Assembly: GCA_040394195.1 (NCBI GenBank) | Contig: JBEBSR010000020.1 | Location: forward strand, 1-43,617 | Origin: Wohlfahrtiimonas larvae_A | GTDB lineage: Bacteria > Pseudomonadota > Gammaproteobacteria > Cardiobacteriales > Wohlfahrtiimonadaceae | DNA length: 43,617 nucleotides | Direction of reading: 5' to 3' | Shown here: in pieces, positions 17,441 through 25,418 of the stretch | How the letters are laid out: the number at the start of each line of letters is the position of its first letter | Numbering within the stretch: position 1 is the stretch's first letter | Translations under genes and position numbers: made by a program | The notes under the pieces: generated by a model | Seen by the model: the letters and a program-made list of their open reading frames with translations, nothing else | Told to the model about the DNA's origin: nothing | Databases searched by the model: none

Positions 17441-17794
17441 TTAATGCTTGATATCCTGCTTCAAATACTTATGACCAAAACTCATCACAACTACAGGGAG
17501 ATACACCGTAACGATGACCCCTATTAAAAATGCAACCCAGCTTGGATCTTTTAAATATTTAATACTGCTCGCGAGCAATATTGCACTGATAAATTTATTT
17601 ACAAACGCACCCAACCAAAAAATAACTTGCTTACTTTGAATCCAAAATGATACAAAGATAACAAATAAGTTTGGTAAGACGATTGAAAGCCCTGCCCAAA
17701 AGTAGGATCTTCCAACACTTTCCCCTGCAATTGCCCAAAGCAAAATTGAGGCACTTAGCGTAATGATCAATTGGATCGTTATTACTTGCTTCAT
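17441..17794 (-). CDS. atpI: ATP synthase accessory protein AtpI
   Basis: AtpI is a small membrane protein that helps c-ring assembly. The 117-residue protein has four hydrophobic segments (for example ITIQLIITLSASILLWAI and FLIGVIVTVYLPVVVMSF) and conserved GLSIVLPNLFVIF. I chose ATG at 17794; a GTG codon is immediately upstream at 17797. A separate ATG-TGA start-stop pair at 17794-17799 overlaps this start in another frame and sits behind AAGGTG. It is the first gene of the atp operon. Confidence 0.85.
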   Translation of the reverse strand: MKQVITIQLIITLSASILLWAIAGESVGRSYFWAGLSIVLPNLFVIFVSFWIQSKQVIFWLGAFVNKFISAILLASSIKYLKDPSWVAFLIGVIVTVYLPVVVMSFGHKYLKQDIKH

Positions 17795-17826
17795 CACATC
17801 AAAACACCTTCGGCAAAAGTAGCTCG

Positions 17827-17854
17827 ATTATAAGCAGTTAGCCTCCAAAGTCAA
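17827..17854 (-). promoter_or_regulatory. Promoter of the atp operon
   Basis: Minus-35 TTGACT (17849-17854) and a perfect minus-10 TATAAT (17827-17832) with a 16-bp spacer on the minus strand, in the 105-base gap after parB. This is the strongest sigma-70 match in the window and suits a highly expressed operon. Confidence 0.88.
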
Positions 17855-17899
17855 TCTTTTTCACAAGGAAATTTGATAAAAAAGGCGAACTAGTTAAAT

Positions 17900-18799
17900 T
17901 TATTGCACCCCAATTTTTTGCAAAATCCCATCCAATTGATCCAAAGAATCATAATGAATTGTCATTTTGCCTTTGCCTTTTTTATCTGATTGAAAACCAA
18001 CTTTTGCACCAAATAATTGGCTCAAATCATTTTCCAATTTTACAACATCAGGATCTCTTTTTGCAGGCTTCATTTTTTCTATTGGCTGAACACCTTCTTT
18101 CATTAATCGTTCAACTTCACGAACCGTTAATGATTTCTCAATAATGAGCTCTGCCATTTGAACTTGCTCTAAATGTTTCAATGGCAAAATCGCACGCGCA
18201 TGTCCCATATCAATTTTACGAACCAGTAACCACTCTTGTACTTTTGGAGCCAACTCTAATAAACGAATCACATTACTTACAGCAGAACGTGAACGACCAA
18301 TCAACTCACCCACTTCTTGATGAGTCAATTCAAACTCAGTGATGAATCTTGCAATTGCCTCTGCTTCTTCAATCGGATTCAGATCTTCACGTTGAATATT
18401 TTCAATCAAAGCAACTGCCAATGCTTCTTGATCCGTCATTGACTGAATAATCACAGGCACTTTTTCTAATTCAGCAATCTGTGATGCACGCCAACGGCGT
18501 TCACCTGCTAAAATCTCATACTTCTTCTGGCCATCTTTTGTAACTTCACGCACAACCAATGGTTGAATAATCCCTTGAGATTTAATAGATTCCGCCAAAG
18601 CCTCTAATGCTTCTGCATCAAACAACTTACGAGGCTGATACATTCCAGGCACCAAAAACTCAATTGGCATCTCTTTAATCGAGCCATAACCTGCTTCTTT
18701 ATTTGTATATGCTTCGCTATCTTTTGTTGATTCTTGGGTTGGCAATTTAGTTTTATTCAATAAAACATCCAAACCACGACCTAATCCGCGTTTTTTCAA
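17900..18799 (-). CDS. parB: Chromosome partitioning protein ParB
   Basis: ParB is the CTP-dependent clamp that loads at parS and spreads around the origin. The 299-residue protein starts KKRGLGRGLDVLL, has the N-terminal CTP-binding motifs PGMYQPRK and GERRWRAS, a helix-turn-helix in THQEVGELIGRSRSAVSNVI, and a C-terminal dimerisation domain. It follows parA by 17 bases. The atp promoter lies after it, and I see no convincing terminator between, so some read-through into atp is possible. Confidence 0.96.
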   Translation of the reverse strand: MKKRGLGRGLDVLLNKTKLPTQESTKDSEAYTNKEAGYGSIKEMPIEFLVPGMYQPRKLFDAEALEALAESIKSQGIIQPLVVREVTKDGQKKYEILAGERRWRASQIAELEKVPVIIQSMTDQEALAVALIENIQREDLNPIEEAEAIARFITEFELTHQEVGELIGRSRSAVSNVIRLLELAPKVQEWLLVRKIDMGHARAILPLKHLEQVQMAELIIEKSLTVREVERLMKEGVQPIEKMKPAKRDPDVVKLENDLSQLFGAKVGFQSDKKGKGKMTIHYDSLDQLDGILQKIGVQ

Positions 18800-18816
18800 A
18801 TCACTTCCCTCATTTC

Positions 18817-19590
18817 TTATTTACGCTTACTTCGACGGCTGATTTCTTTTGCGAGCTCATTATACGCAATCGCCCCTTTCGAAGTGGAATCATATTTTAC
18901 GATGGATTCGCCGAAGCCTGGCGCTTCAGCCAATCGAACATTTCTTGGAATGATGGTTTCTAATAATTTATCCCCAAAATGCTCTTGCAGATTTTCAGAG
19001 ACTTGTAGCGCCAAAGCATTTCGCCCATCGTACATTGTCCGTAATATACCTAAAATATCTAATTTAGGATTTGTTGTGCTTTTCACTTCTTCAATCGTTT
19101 GCATCAAAGCAGACAAACCTTCCAAAGCATAATATTCACATTGAACAGGAACAAGTACATGATCTGCTGCTGTCAATGCGTTAAGCGTCAACATATTTAA
19201 AGATGGTGGGCAATCAATGATGATAAAGTTAAAATTACTCTGCACAGATGCCAATGCTTCTTTCAACACAAAAGCGCCCTGCTCTCTTTGTGTTAAGAGA
19301 ACTTCTGCTCCTGTTAAATCACCGTTTGCACCAATCAATCGAATGGCATTCTCTTCCAATTCAATGATTGCCTCATTAATAGAAACATCATCCAATAATA
19401 AATCTACAGTGCCCAATTCAATAGAATGTTTATCTACACCCATGCCAGTTGTGGCATTGCCTTGAGGATCTAAATCGATCAATAAAACATTAGGACGAGC
19501 CTTCATTCCCGCCAAACATGCTGCCAAATTCACAGCTGTTGTTGTCTTACCAACGCCACCTTTCTGATTCGTAACCGCTATGATCGCCAC
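18817..19590 (-). CDS. parA: Chromosome partitioning ATPase ParA (Soj)
   Basis: ParA is the ATPase that binds DNA and moves ParB-origin complexes. The 257-residue protein has the deviant Walker A KGGVGKTTTAVNLA at the N-terminus, the DLDPQGNATTGMG motif and the IIDCPPSLNMLT motif. It lacks an N-terminal DNA-binding domain, so it is the chromosomal Soj type rather than a P1-type plasmid ParA. It follows rsmG by 56 bases. Confidence 0.97.
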   Translation of the reverse strand: MAIIAVTNQKGGVGKTTTAVNLAACLAGMKARPNVLLIDLDPQGNATTGMGVDKHSIELGTVDLLLDDVSINEAIIELEENAIRLIGANGDLTGAEVLLTQREQGAFVLKEALASVQSNFNFIIIDCPPSLNMLTLNALTAADHVLVPVQCEYYALEGLSALMQTIEEVKSTTNPKLDILGILRTMYDGRNALALQVSENLQEHFGDKLLETIIPRNVRLAEAPGFGESIVKYDSTSKGAIAYNELAKEISRRSKRK

Positions 19591-19646
19591 AAAGCCCTTC
19601 CTATAATTATTATTAAATTGAACGCAAGAAGTATATCAAATCCTTA

Positions 19647-20270
19647 TCAAGACAAAATAACCAAATGCCGTGCATCATTCAATCTAGGCACAGATAATTT
19701 AATGATTTCACTACTATAACCTTCTTGTGCAAACTGCCATTCATCTGGAGTGACATGGCCTTTCATCGCAGCAAAACAACCACCTTCTGCCAATAAATGT
19801 TTCGACCATTTCACCATATCTTCAGCACTTGCGAATGCACGGGACAAAATTACATCCAATAATTCATTCGGCTGATAATCCTGCACTCGAGAATGCACAA
19901 TCTCTACGTTTTTAATACCTAGCTCTATTTTCATCTGAGTCATAAAGCGTGTGCGTTTGCTATTAGTATCTAACAACACAAAATGCGTATCTGGCATTGC
20001 AATCGCTAAGATAAAACCTGGCAAACCAGCACCTGTTCCCACATCAATCATGCGATTATGTTTAATTTTTTCTAAATGTGGAATCAATACAATTGAGTCA
20101 AATAGATGTTTTACCAACATCTCTTCAGGCTCAACAATGGACGTTAAGTTATAAGCCTTATTCCATAACTGAATACCTTTTAAATAGTGCGTCCATTGTT
20201 TGATTTGCTCATCTGAAAAATCAAAACCTTCAGCAGCTAACCCATTTTTTATAAAATCAAATTCCATCAT
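19647..20270 (-). CDS. rsmG: 16S rRNA (guanine527-N7)-methyltransferase RsmG (GidB)
   Basis: RsmG methylates G527 of 16S rRNA using SAM. The 207-residue protein has the SAM site DVGTGAGLPGFILAIAMP, preceded by the NLTSIVEPEEMLVKHLFDSI motif and followed by the conserved SRAFAS. Two adjacent ATG codons can start it. Its usual neighbour mnmG (gidA) is not upstream; moeA is there instead, 19 bases away. Confidence 0.95.
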   Translation of the reverse strand: MMEFDFIKNGLAAEGFDFSDEQIKQWTHYLKGIQLWNKAYNLTSIVEPEEMLVKHLFDSIVLIPHLEKIKHNRMIDVGTGAGLPGFILAIAMPDTHFVLLDTNSKRTRFMTQMKIELGIKNVEIVHSRVQDYQPNELLDVILSRAFASAEDMVKWSKHLLAEGGCFAAMKGHVTPDEWQFAQEGYSSEIIKLSVPRLNDARHLVILS

Positions 20271-20289
20271 ATATCTCTTTGTTTCTTAA

Positions 20290-21471
20290 TTACTGAATTG
20301 GGTAGAAATTTAAAGCCATGCCTTCTTCTACCGCTGTATTTGGCATAATTTCAATTAAGCAGTTTGCCACGGCTAATCCTGACAACATTGCGGAACCCTG
20401 CCCTTTGGCAATGGTTAAATCAAATCCACCTTCTGGATTTTCTACATACATACCACGCAAAAACTCTCTTCTTGGCTCTAATTTTTCACGTGTAAATCTC
20501 GCACAACCTTTCATAAAGGTTGCATTAGTTGCACCAATGCTTTTTTGCAAGAACGGATAAACAAATAGATAAAACGTGACATATGCAGAAACAGGATTGC
20601 CCGGCAACATGAATACATATGCATTGCCAATTTTGCCCCAACCAAAAGGCTTACCTGGTTTAATCGCAATCTTCCAACCATTCAATTGACCTACTTCTTC
20701 AATGGCTTTACCTACATGATCCTCTTCACCCACAGAAGCACCACCACTCAAAATAATGACATCTTGGGTTTCTGCCAATGCTAAAAGCTGTGCTTTAGTT
20801 TCTTCATAATTATCTTTCACTATGCCAGCATCATGTACATGGTGATTTTTCTTCAACCAAGCTTGCAACATGAAACGGTTCGCATCATAAATTTTGCCTG
20901 GCATTAATGACTCTGATTGAGGAATCAACTCACTGCCTGTTGAAACAACAGCAATAGATAATCCATCAAACACAGATACTTCGCTATAACCTTGTGATGC
21001 ACATAAAGCAATTGTAGCCGCTGTCATTTCTCTATTTTTAGCTAACAGTAAATCGCCCTTCTTCGCTTCTTCACCTAAATAGCGAATATTCATGCCATTT
21101 TTAGGATCACGCTGCAATCGGATCACATCGCCGTCACGTTCAACATGCTCTTGCATCACAACTGAAGTTGAGCCTTTTGGTGTTGGTGCACCTGTAAAAA
21201 TGCGAACGGCCTCACCTGCATTTAAAACTACTTCTGCCAAATCACCTGCTGCAATTCGACCCACAACTGTGAATTCAGTTAGGTTTTCATCAGGATCACA
21301 AACAGCATAACCATCCATTGCACTATTATCGAACATTGGCGTATCGTAAACAGCGAATAAATCTTCGCTTAAATATTTACCCAAGCTTTCGATCAAAGAT
21401 ACTTTGCGCATTTTTTGAGGTAATTGAACTGCTTCGTTTAATTGTTTCAATGCAACATGAAAATCTAACAT
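20290..21471 (-). CDS. moeA: Molybdopterin molybdenumtransferase MoeA
   Basis: MoeA inserts molybdate into adenylylated molybdopterin. The 393-residue protein shows MFDNSAMDGYAV near residue 46, the RIFTGAPTPKGSTSVVMQE stretch, the MoCF-binding motif with STGSEL, LSGGASVGEEDHV, and KPGKPFGWG with the LPGNPVSAYVTFYLF segment. It starts inside the mobA 3' end (ATGTTAG, a 7-base overlap), so translation is coupled. It is the last of the four Mo-cofactor genes here. Confidence 0.95.
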   Translation of the reverse strand: MLDFHVALKQLNEAVQLPQKMRKVSLIESLGKYLSEDLFAVYDTPMFDNSAMDGYAVCDPDENLTEFTVVGRIAAGDLAEVVLNAGEAVRIFTGAPTPKGSTSVVMQEHVERDGDVIRLQRDPKNGMNIRYLGEEAKKGDLLLAKNREMTAATIALCASQGYSEVSVFDGLSIAVVSTGSELIPQSESLMPGKIYDANRFMLQAWLKKNHHVHDAGIVKDNYEETKAQLLALAETQDVIILSGGASVGEEDHVGKAIEEVGQLNGWKIAIKPGKPFGWGKIGNAYVFMLPGNPVSAYVTFYLFVYPFLQKSIGATNATFMKGCARFTREKLEPRREFLRGMYVENPEGGFDLTIAKGQGSAMLSGLAVANCLIEIMPNTAVEEGMALNFYPIQ

Positions 21472-22064
21472 GCTCTTTCCTTCAATATTTCAGTAATTTG
21501 ATTCACCGCACCCCAATCATTACCATTGATAAATGCTGTTGAATCTTCAAATAACAATGAATCATTATTCATTTGTGCCAAGAAATCTCGTATTCTTCGC
21601 TGTTTCTGCACAAGCAATGATTCAATTTCATCCAAATGTTTAGCCTTAAACATCAATAAACCATAATGCTCGCGTTCATGATCCTTCGGATAAACAGCAT
21701 CTAGGTTTTCGTATTGTAATTTAGATAACTGTTTTATCACTAAATCATTGGGCAATAAAGGCAAATCACAAGTCACCACTTGAATGATATCTTCTGGCTC
21801 TACAAAATCCTTAATTGAATGAATTCCAGCAAGCGGGCCATCACGATAAAATTGTTCATCATCTTGCAAGATATATGGTGAAACTTTTTGATATTCTGCA
21901 ATATCTTCATTGGCAGAAATATAGATATGGTGAACTTGTGGTAATAATGCATCATAAACCCATTGCACCAAAGGCTTATCTTCAACCATTACTAAGCCTT
22001 TATTAATCCCACCTAATCGGCTGCCTGCACCGCCTGATAAAATCAAACCAATGATCTTACTCAT
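21465..22064 (-). CDS. mobA: Molybdenum cofactor guanylyltransferase MobA
   Basis: MobA attaches GMP to Mo-molybdopterin, giving the guanine dinucleotide cofactor of DMSO-reductase-type enzymes. The 199-residue protein starts MSKIIGLILSGGAGSRLGGINKG, where the G-rich nucleotidyltransferase motif is clear, and has the metal-binding VTCDLPLLPNDL. I chose the ATG at 22064, which overlaps the moaE stop by eight bases. A longer frame to 22157 exists but would add 31 residues inside moaE. It overlaps moeA by seven bases. Confidence 0.93.
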   Translation of the reverse strand: MSKIIGLILSGGAGSRLGGINKGLVMVEDKPLVQWVYDALLPQVHHIYISANEDIAEYQKVSPYILQDDEQFYRDGPLAGIHSIKDFVEPEDIIQVVTCDLPLLPNDLVIKQLSKLQYENLDAVYPKDHEREHYGLLMFKAKHLDEIESLLVQKQRRIRDFLAQMNNDSLLFEDSTAFINGNDWGAVNQITEILKERAC

Positions 22065-22515
22065 GCCAACGCTGCTTTCTATCTTGATCACTAGATTTTG
22101 CTTCCACCCAATGATCTGATTCATCTGTAAATATCTCTTTTTTCCAAAAAGGTGCATCTGCTTTTAAATAATCCATGATGAATTCTGTCGCATGAAATGC
22201 TGCTTCCCGATGTGATGAAATCGTTGCAACCAATACAATAGGCTCACCTACAGGAATTTCACCCACGCGATGTACGACTCGACAACCAGTAATCGCCCAG
22301 CGCTCTTTCGCAATTTCAATGATTCGCATAATTTCACGCTCTGTTAATCCCGCATAATGCTCTAAAAATAGTGCTTTGAGATTTTTAGCATGATCATGCC
22401 CGCGAACATAACCTACAAAACTACTAGATGCGCCAACATTATGGCTGTTTTCAAGAAGTTGATTAACTTCATCATCATGTTTAAAACTATCAGTTTGCAC
22501 AATAACAGAGAACAT
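22057..22515 (-). CDS. moaE: Molybdopterin synthase catalytic subunit MoaE
   Basis: MoaE uses the MoaD thiocarboxylate to turn cyclic pyranopterin monophosphate into molybdopterin. The 152-residue protein has SSFVGYVRGHD near residue 30, LEHYAGLTEREI, the HRVGEIPVGEPIVLVATISSHR core and MDYLKADAPFWKKE with the catalytic lysines. It begins with ATG directly after the moaD stop (TAAATG) and overlaps mobA. Confidence 0.95.
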   Translation of the reverse strand: MFSVIVQTDSFKHDDEVNQLLENSHNVGASSSFVGYVRGHDHAKNLKALFLEHYAGLTEREIMRIIEIAKERWAITGCRVVHRVGEIPVGEPIVLVATISSHREAAFHATEFIMDYLKADAPFWKKEIFTDESDHWVEAKSSDQDRKQRWHE

Positions 22516-22764
22516 TTAGCCTCCTGTCACTGGTGGTAAAATCGCTACTCGATCACCTTTCTGAATTACCGCTATTTCATACATAATTTCATCATTGATC
22601 ACAACACGAAACACTCTTTCTGGTGCAAGCGCATCTGCCCAAGTTTCATTGCGTGCTTTTAATTCTGTCAATAATGCTTCTGTATTGCCTGATTCCCACG
22701 CAATTGTTTCTTCTGCAATGCCAACACGATCTTTTAATACACCAAAATATTGAATGGTAATCAT
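22516..22764 (-). CDS. moaD: Molybdopterin synthase sulfur-carrier subunit MoaD
   Basis: MoaD is a ubiquitin-like sulfur carrier. The 82-residue protein starts MITIQYFGVLKDRVG and ends in ILPPVTGG, with the terminal Gly-Gly that is adenylylated and thiocarboxylated. I chose ATG at 22764 because GGAG lies six bases upstream; a GTG is in frame just before. It starts only nine bases after the metal-transport permease gene, so both probably share a transcript. MoaA, MoaC and MoeB are not in the window. Confidence 0.94.
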   Translation of the reverse strand: MITIQYFGVLKDRVGIAEETIAWESGNTEALLTELKARNETWADALAPERVFRVVINDEIMYEIAVIQKGDRVAILPPVTGG

Positions 22765-22773
22765 CACACTCTC

Positions 22774-23640
22774 CTATGCTGCTTTATGTTTTAATCTAAA
22801 AAAGCGAATCAAAATCCCACCTGATCTACCAAAGAGCAGAGAGAAAAAGTAGATTAATCCAGCAACACCAATGATTGCTGGCCCGCTTGGTACATCCAAA
22901 TAAAAAGATGTTAACAATCCAAAATACGCGATTAAAAATCCTAATATAACAATCACAAAAAATAAGCCTTCAATGGAGCGAACCCACAATTGCCCAATAA
23001 TCACTGGCAACATCAGTAATCCTACTGCCATTAACGACCCTAAAGCTTGAAAACCAGCAATGAGATTTACCACAACAACCAATAAGAAAATACCGTAATA
23101 ATTCACGCCTTTAATCTTCATAGATTGCAAGAAAATTGGATCAATCACAAACAAAACCAGCGGACGATAGATAATCGCAATTGTGATTAATGTAAAACAC
23201 ATAATCGCCCACAAAAAAACTAGCATACTGTTATCAATGGTTAACACTGAGCCAAACAATATGTGCAGCAAATCTACTTGCGAGCCAATTTTAGAAATAA
23301 TAATCACGCCGATGGACAATGAAATCAAATAAAATGCTGCAAAGCTCGCGTCTTCATTGAGTTTGGTATAACGAGATACTAGAAATGCCAAGAGTGCAAT
23401 AGCAATCCCTGCAATCACGCCACCAATTCCCATTGCAATCAGATTAAATCCATAAAACATAAAACCCAAAGCAATGCCAGGTAAAATTCCATGACTGAGT
23501 GCATCACCGACTAAACTCATACGGCGCATCACCAAGAAGCTACCCACAACACCAGAAGAAACTGCCACCATAAAAGATGCCAACAATGCCCTTTGCATAA
23601 AAGGAAATGTTATAAATGGCGCAACAAAAAAATCCCACAT
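22774..23640 (-). CDS. Metal (zinc/manganese-type) ABC transporter permease
   Basis: A 288-residue inner-membrane permease of the ABC-3 family (ZnuB, MntB, AztB). It has about eight hydrophobic segments and the family motif MRRMSLVGDALSHGILPGIALG (residues 38-59 in part), followed by ADASF-like NEDASFAAFYLISLSIGV and DLLHILFGSVLTID. Substrate is a divalent metal such as zinc or manganese; which one cannot be told from sequence. The ATPase gene lies 17 bases upstream. No periplasmic binding protein is present in the window, so it must be encoded elsewhere. Confidence 0.88.
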   Translation of the reverse strand: MWDFFVAPFITFPFMQRALLASFMVAVSSGVVGSFLVMRRMSLVGDALSHGILPGIALGFMFYGFNLIAMGIGGVIAGIAIALLAFLVSRYTKLNEDASFAAFYLISLSIGVIIISKIGSQVDLLHILFGSVLTIDNSMLVFLWAIMCFTLITIAIIYRPLVLFVIDPIFLQSMKIKGVNYYGIFLLVVVVNLIAGFQALGSLMAVGLLMLPVIIGQLWVRSIEGLFFVIVILGFLIAYFGLLTSFYLDVPSGPAIIGVAGLIYFFSLLFGRSGGILIRFFRLKHKAA

Positions 23641-23657
23641 AATTGACTTATTTTTCC

Positions 23658-24404
23658 TTATTCAGGTACTGAACAAACTTCGGCGCTATCATCCCAATAC
23701 AGTGATGCTGAATAGGCTTTTTGGAAGTTCTGCTCTGTTAATACATCTTTTGTTTTACCAAATGCTACTGTTTCACACGCCATCATTAGTGTGTAATCGA
23801 AGTGCTCTTTTGCTACATGAAAGTCATGAATCACAGCAATCACTGTTTTGCCTTCTGCTCTCCAATTAGTAATCACTCGACATAAATCTAGATTCGTTTT
23901 GGCATCCACAGCATTGAATGGTTCATCCAATAAAATCACATCAGCATCTTGAACAATAATCCTTGCAAATAGCGCGCGCTGAAATTGCCCATTGGATAAG
24001 TTATCAATCGTACGATTTTCAAAGCCCGTTAAGCCAACTGTAGCGAGAGCTTCCTTGACTTTCGTCATAGTATCTTCAGGTATTTTGCTAAAAATTGATC
24101 CAGTAGCTAGAAACCCCGTCGCCACGAGATCTTCTACAGTAATTGGCAAGGATCTATCAATATCAGATTGTTGTGGCAAATAACTCACTGTTTCTTTATG
24201 ATTAAAACAAACACTGCCTTCATCAGGTGACAACATTCCCATCATAATCTTCAAAAGCGTACTTTTGCCTGCACCATTGGGGCCAATGATTGCATTTGTA
24301 AAACCACATGGAAAGTCCACACTAACGTGATGCACCACAGGATGGCGCTGATAGCTCATCGTGACATTTTGAACAGTAATACAAGGATCCAACATTTTAA
24401 TCAT
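23658..24404 (-). CDS. Metal ABC transporter ATP-binding protein
   Basis: A 248-residue ABC ATPase with Walker A GPNGAGKSTLLK, Q-loop in SYLPQQSDIDRS, a signature region LSNGQFQRALFARI (Asn and Phe replace the usual Gly and Gln, as in many metal importers), Walker B VILLDEPFNAVD and switch His in VIHDFH. The pattern matches ZnuC/MntA/AztA ATPases. Two starts are possible, 24404 and 24395. It is the first gene of the minus-strand run reaching down to parB and is divergent from pilG. Confidence 0.88.
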   Translation of the reverse strand: MIKMLDPCITVQNVTMSYQRHPVVHHVSVDFPCGFTNAIIGPNGAGKSTLLKIMMGMLSPDEGSVCFNHKETVSYLPQQSDIDRSLPITVEDLVATGFLATGSIFSKIPEDTMTKVKEALATVGLTGFENRTIDNLSNGQFQRALFARIIVQDADVILLDEPFNAVDAKTNLDLCRVITNWRAEGKTVIAVIHDFHVAKEHFDYTLMMACETVAFGKTKDVLTEQNFQKAYSASLYWDDSAEVCSVPE

Positions 24405-24484
24405 CGCTTTTTCTAGTGATTGCTCAGTATAATATAAACAGTTAATATTCTATAACAGAGATTGAGATTCGCCTAAGGTGGTCT

Positions 24485-24513
24485 TTAGCAATCACATTAA
24501 AATTAAGTATAAT
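24485..24513 (+). promoter_or_regulatory. Promoter of the pilG-chpA cluster
   Basis: TTAGCA (24485-24490) and a perfect TATAAT (24508-24513) with a 17-bp spacer, 32 bases before the pilG start. The minus-35 is 4/6. The 141-base region also serves the divergent metal transporter. Confidence 0.6.
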
Positions 24514-24545
24514 ATCCCATTGATCTTATGAGTTGCGAGTAAATA

Positions 24546-24917
24546 ATGAATAAAATAGCATTAATTATAGATGACAGTGCAACAGCCAGAATAGGTATTA
24601 AAAACATGTTACAAAACCTTGGCTATGTAGCACATACTGCAAATAATGGATTAGACGCATTAGATCGTGTTTTAGCTGTAAAACCTGATGTCATCTTATT
24701 AGATTTATCTATGCCTGTATTAGATGGCACAGAAATTTTATCTATATTAAAACAACATGATGCAACCAAAAACATTCCTGTGATTATTCTTTCAGGAAAA
24801 GAAGGAATTTGTGATAAAATTCGAGCAGAAACACTTGGAGCAGCAGGATTTTTAAATAAGCCCTGTAAAGTAGATCTGCTCACGAATATGTTAACCTCTC
24901 TAAAATTAATTCAATAA
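24546..24917 (+). CDS. pilG: Twitching-motility response regulator PilG (CheY-like)
   Basis: A 123-residue single receiver domain: Asp9-Asp10 acidic pair, phosphoacceptor Asp53 in VILLDLSMP, Ser in IILSGKEG and Lys in LNKPC. The segment SGKEG-x-CDK resembles P. aeruginosa PilG (SSKDG-x-FDK) more than PilH, so I call it PilG. It would be phosphorylated by ChpA and act on type IV pilus extension. No second receiver gene (PilH) is next to it, unlike the Pseudomonas cluster. It starts a four-gene run with pilI, pilJ and chpA. Confidence 0.82.
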   Translation: MNKIALIIDDSATARIGIKNMLQNLGYVAHTANNGLDALDRVLAVKPDVILLDLSMPVLDGTEILSILKQHDATKNIPVIILSGKEGICDKIRAETLGAAGFLNKPCKVDLLTNMLTSLKLIQ

Positions 24918-24930
24918 AGGCTTTAACATT

Positions 24931-25386
24931 ATGAGTATCAGAGGAATTGTTTATACAATTGATAACATACTGTGCATTACACAGATCGACACGATCTCTG
25001 AAGTTGTGCAAGGCATTACACCAACACCAATTCCTTTAACAAAAGATTGGCTGGCAGGTACGATTCAGCTACGAGGAAGTATTGTACCAGTTACCGATAT
25101 ATTGAAACTTTCCAACCCATCCATTACCAATCGTTCTTTAGAACAACATAAAAATAATATACTAATCATTCAAGATGGCGACTGGCAATATGGTATAAAG
25201 GTTAATAAGTTAATGGGGATTCGTGTGATTCAAGCAGAAGAAAAAGCAGCAACTCACTTCCCGCCTGAGTTTGAAGGATTACCTGAATTAGTAAAAGGCA
25301 TGTATGAGATTGATGAAGGTTATTTATATAATATAAACCTATCCAAACTCATCCACAACAATGCATTTATGCATCCAGAATTATAG
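24931..25386 (+). CDS. pilI: CheW-like adaptor PilI
   Basis: A 151-residue cytoplasmic adaptor that would couple the receptor PilJ to the kinase ChpA. The CheW fold is visible in ISEVVQGITPTPIPLTKDWLAG-like strands (residues 21-42), GTIQLRGSIVPVTDI near 43-57 (the conserved N-x-R-G-x-x-x-P-x-x-D/L pattern), and KVNKLMGIRVI. It is shorter than Pseudomonas PilI (178). It starts 13 bases after pilG behind AAAGG. Confidence 0.85.
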   Translation: MSIRGIVYTIDNILCITQIDTISEVVQGITPTPIPLTKDWLAGTIQLRGSIVPVTDILKLSNPSITNRSLEQHKNNILIIQDGDWQYGIKVNKLMGIRVIQAEEKAATHFPPEFEGLPELVKGMYEIDEGYLYNINLSKLIHNNAFMHPEL

Positions 25387-25418
25387 AGATAATATTTATT
25401 TTATAGAGGCAAAGAACC

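Noticed and set aside
17870..17899. Possible terminator after parB
   Set aside because: A run of Ts is present on the minus strand but there is no GC-containing stem before it.
20482..20497. parS-like sequence TTTTTCACGTGTAAAT inside moeA
   Set aside because: It matches the 16-bp parS consensus at only 12 positions, is not palindromic outside CACGTG, and lies in coding sequence.
22065..22157. N-terminal extension of mobA
   Set aside because: It would add 31 residues inside moaE; the ATG at 22064 puts the nucleotide-binding motif at the normal distance from the start.
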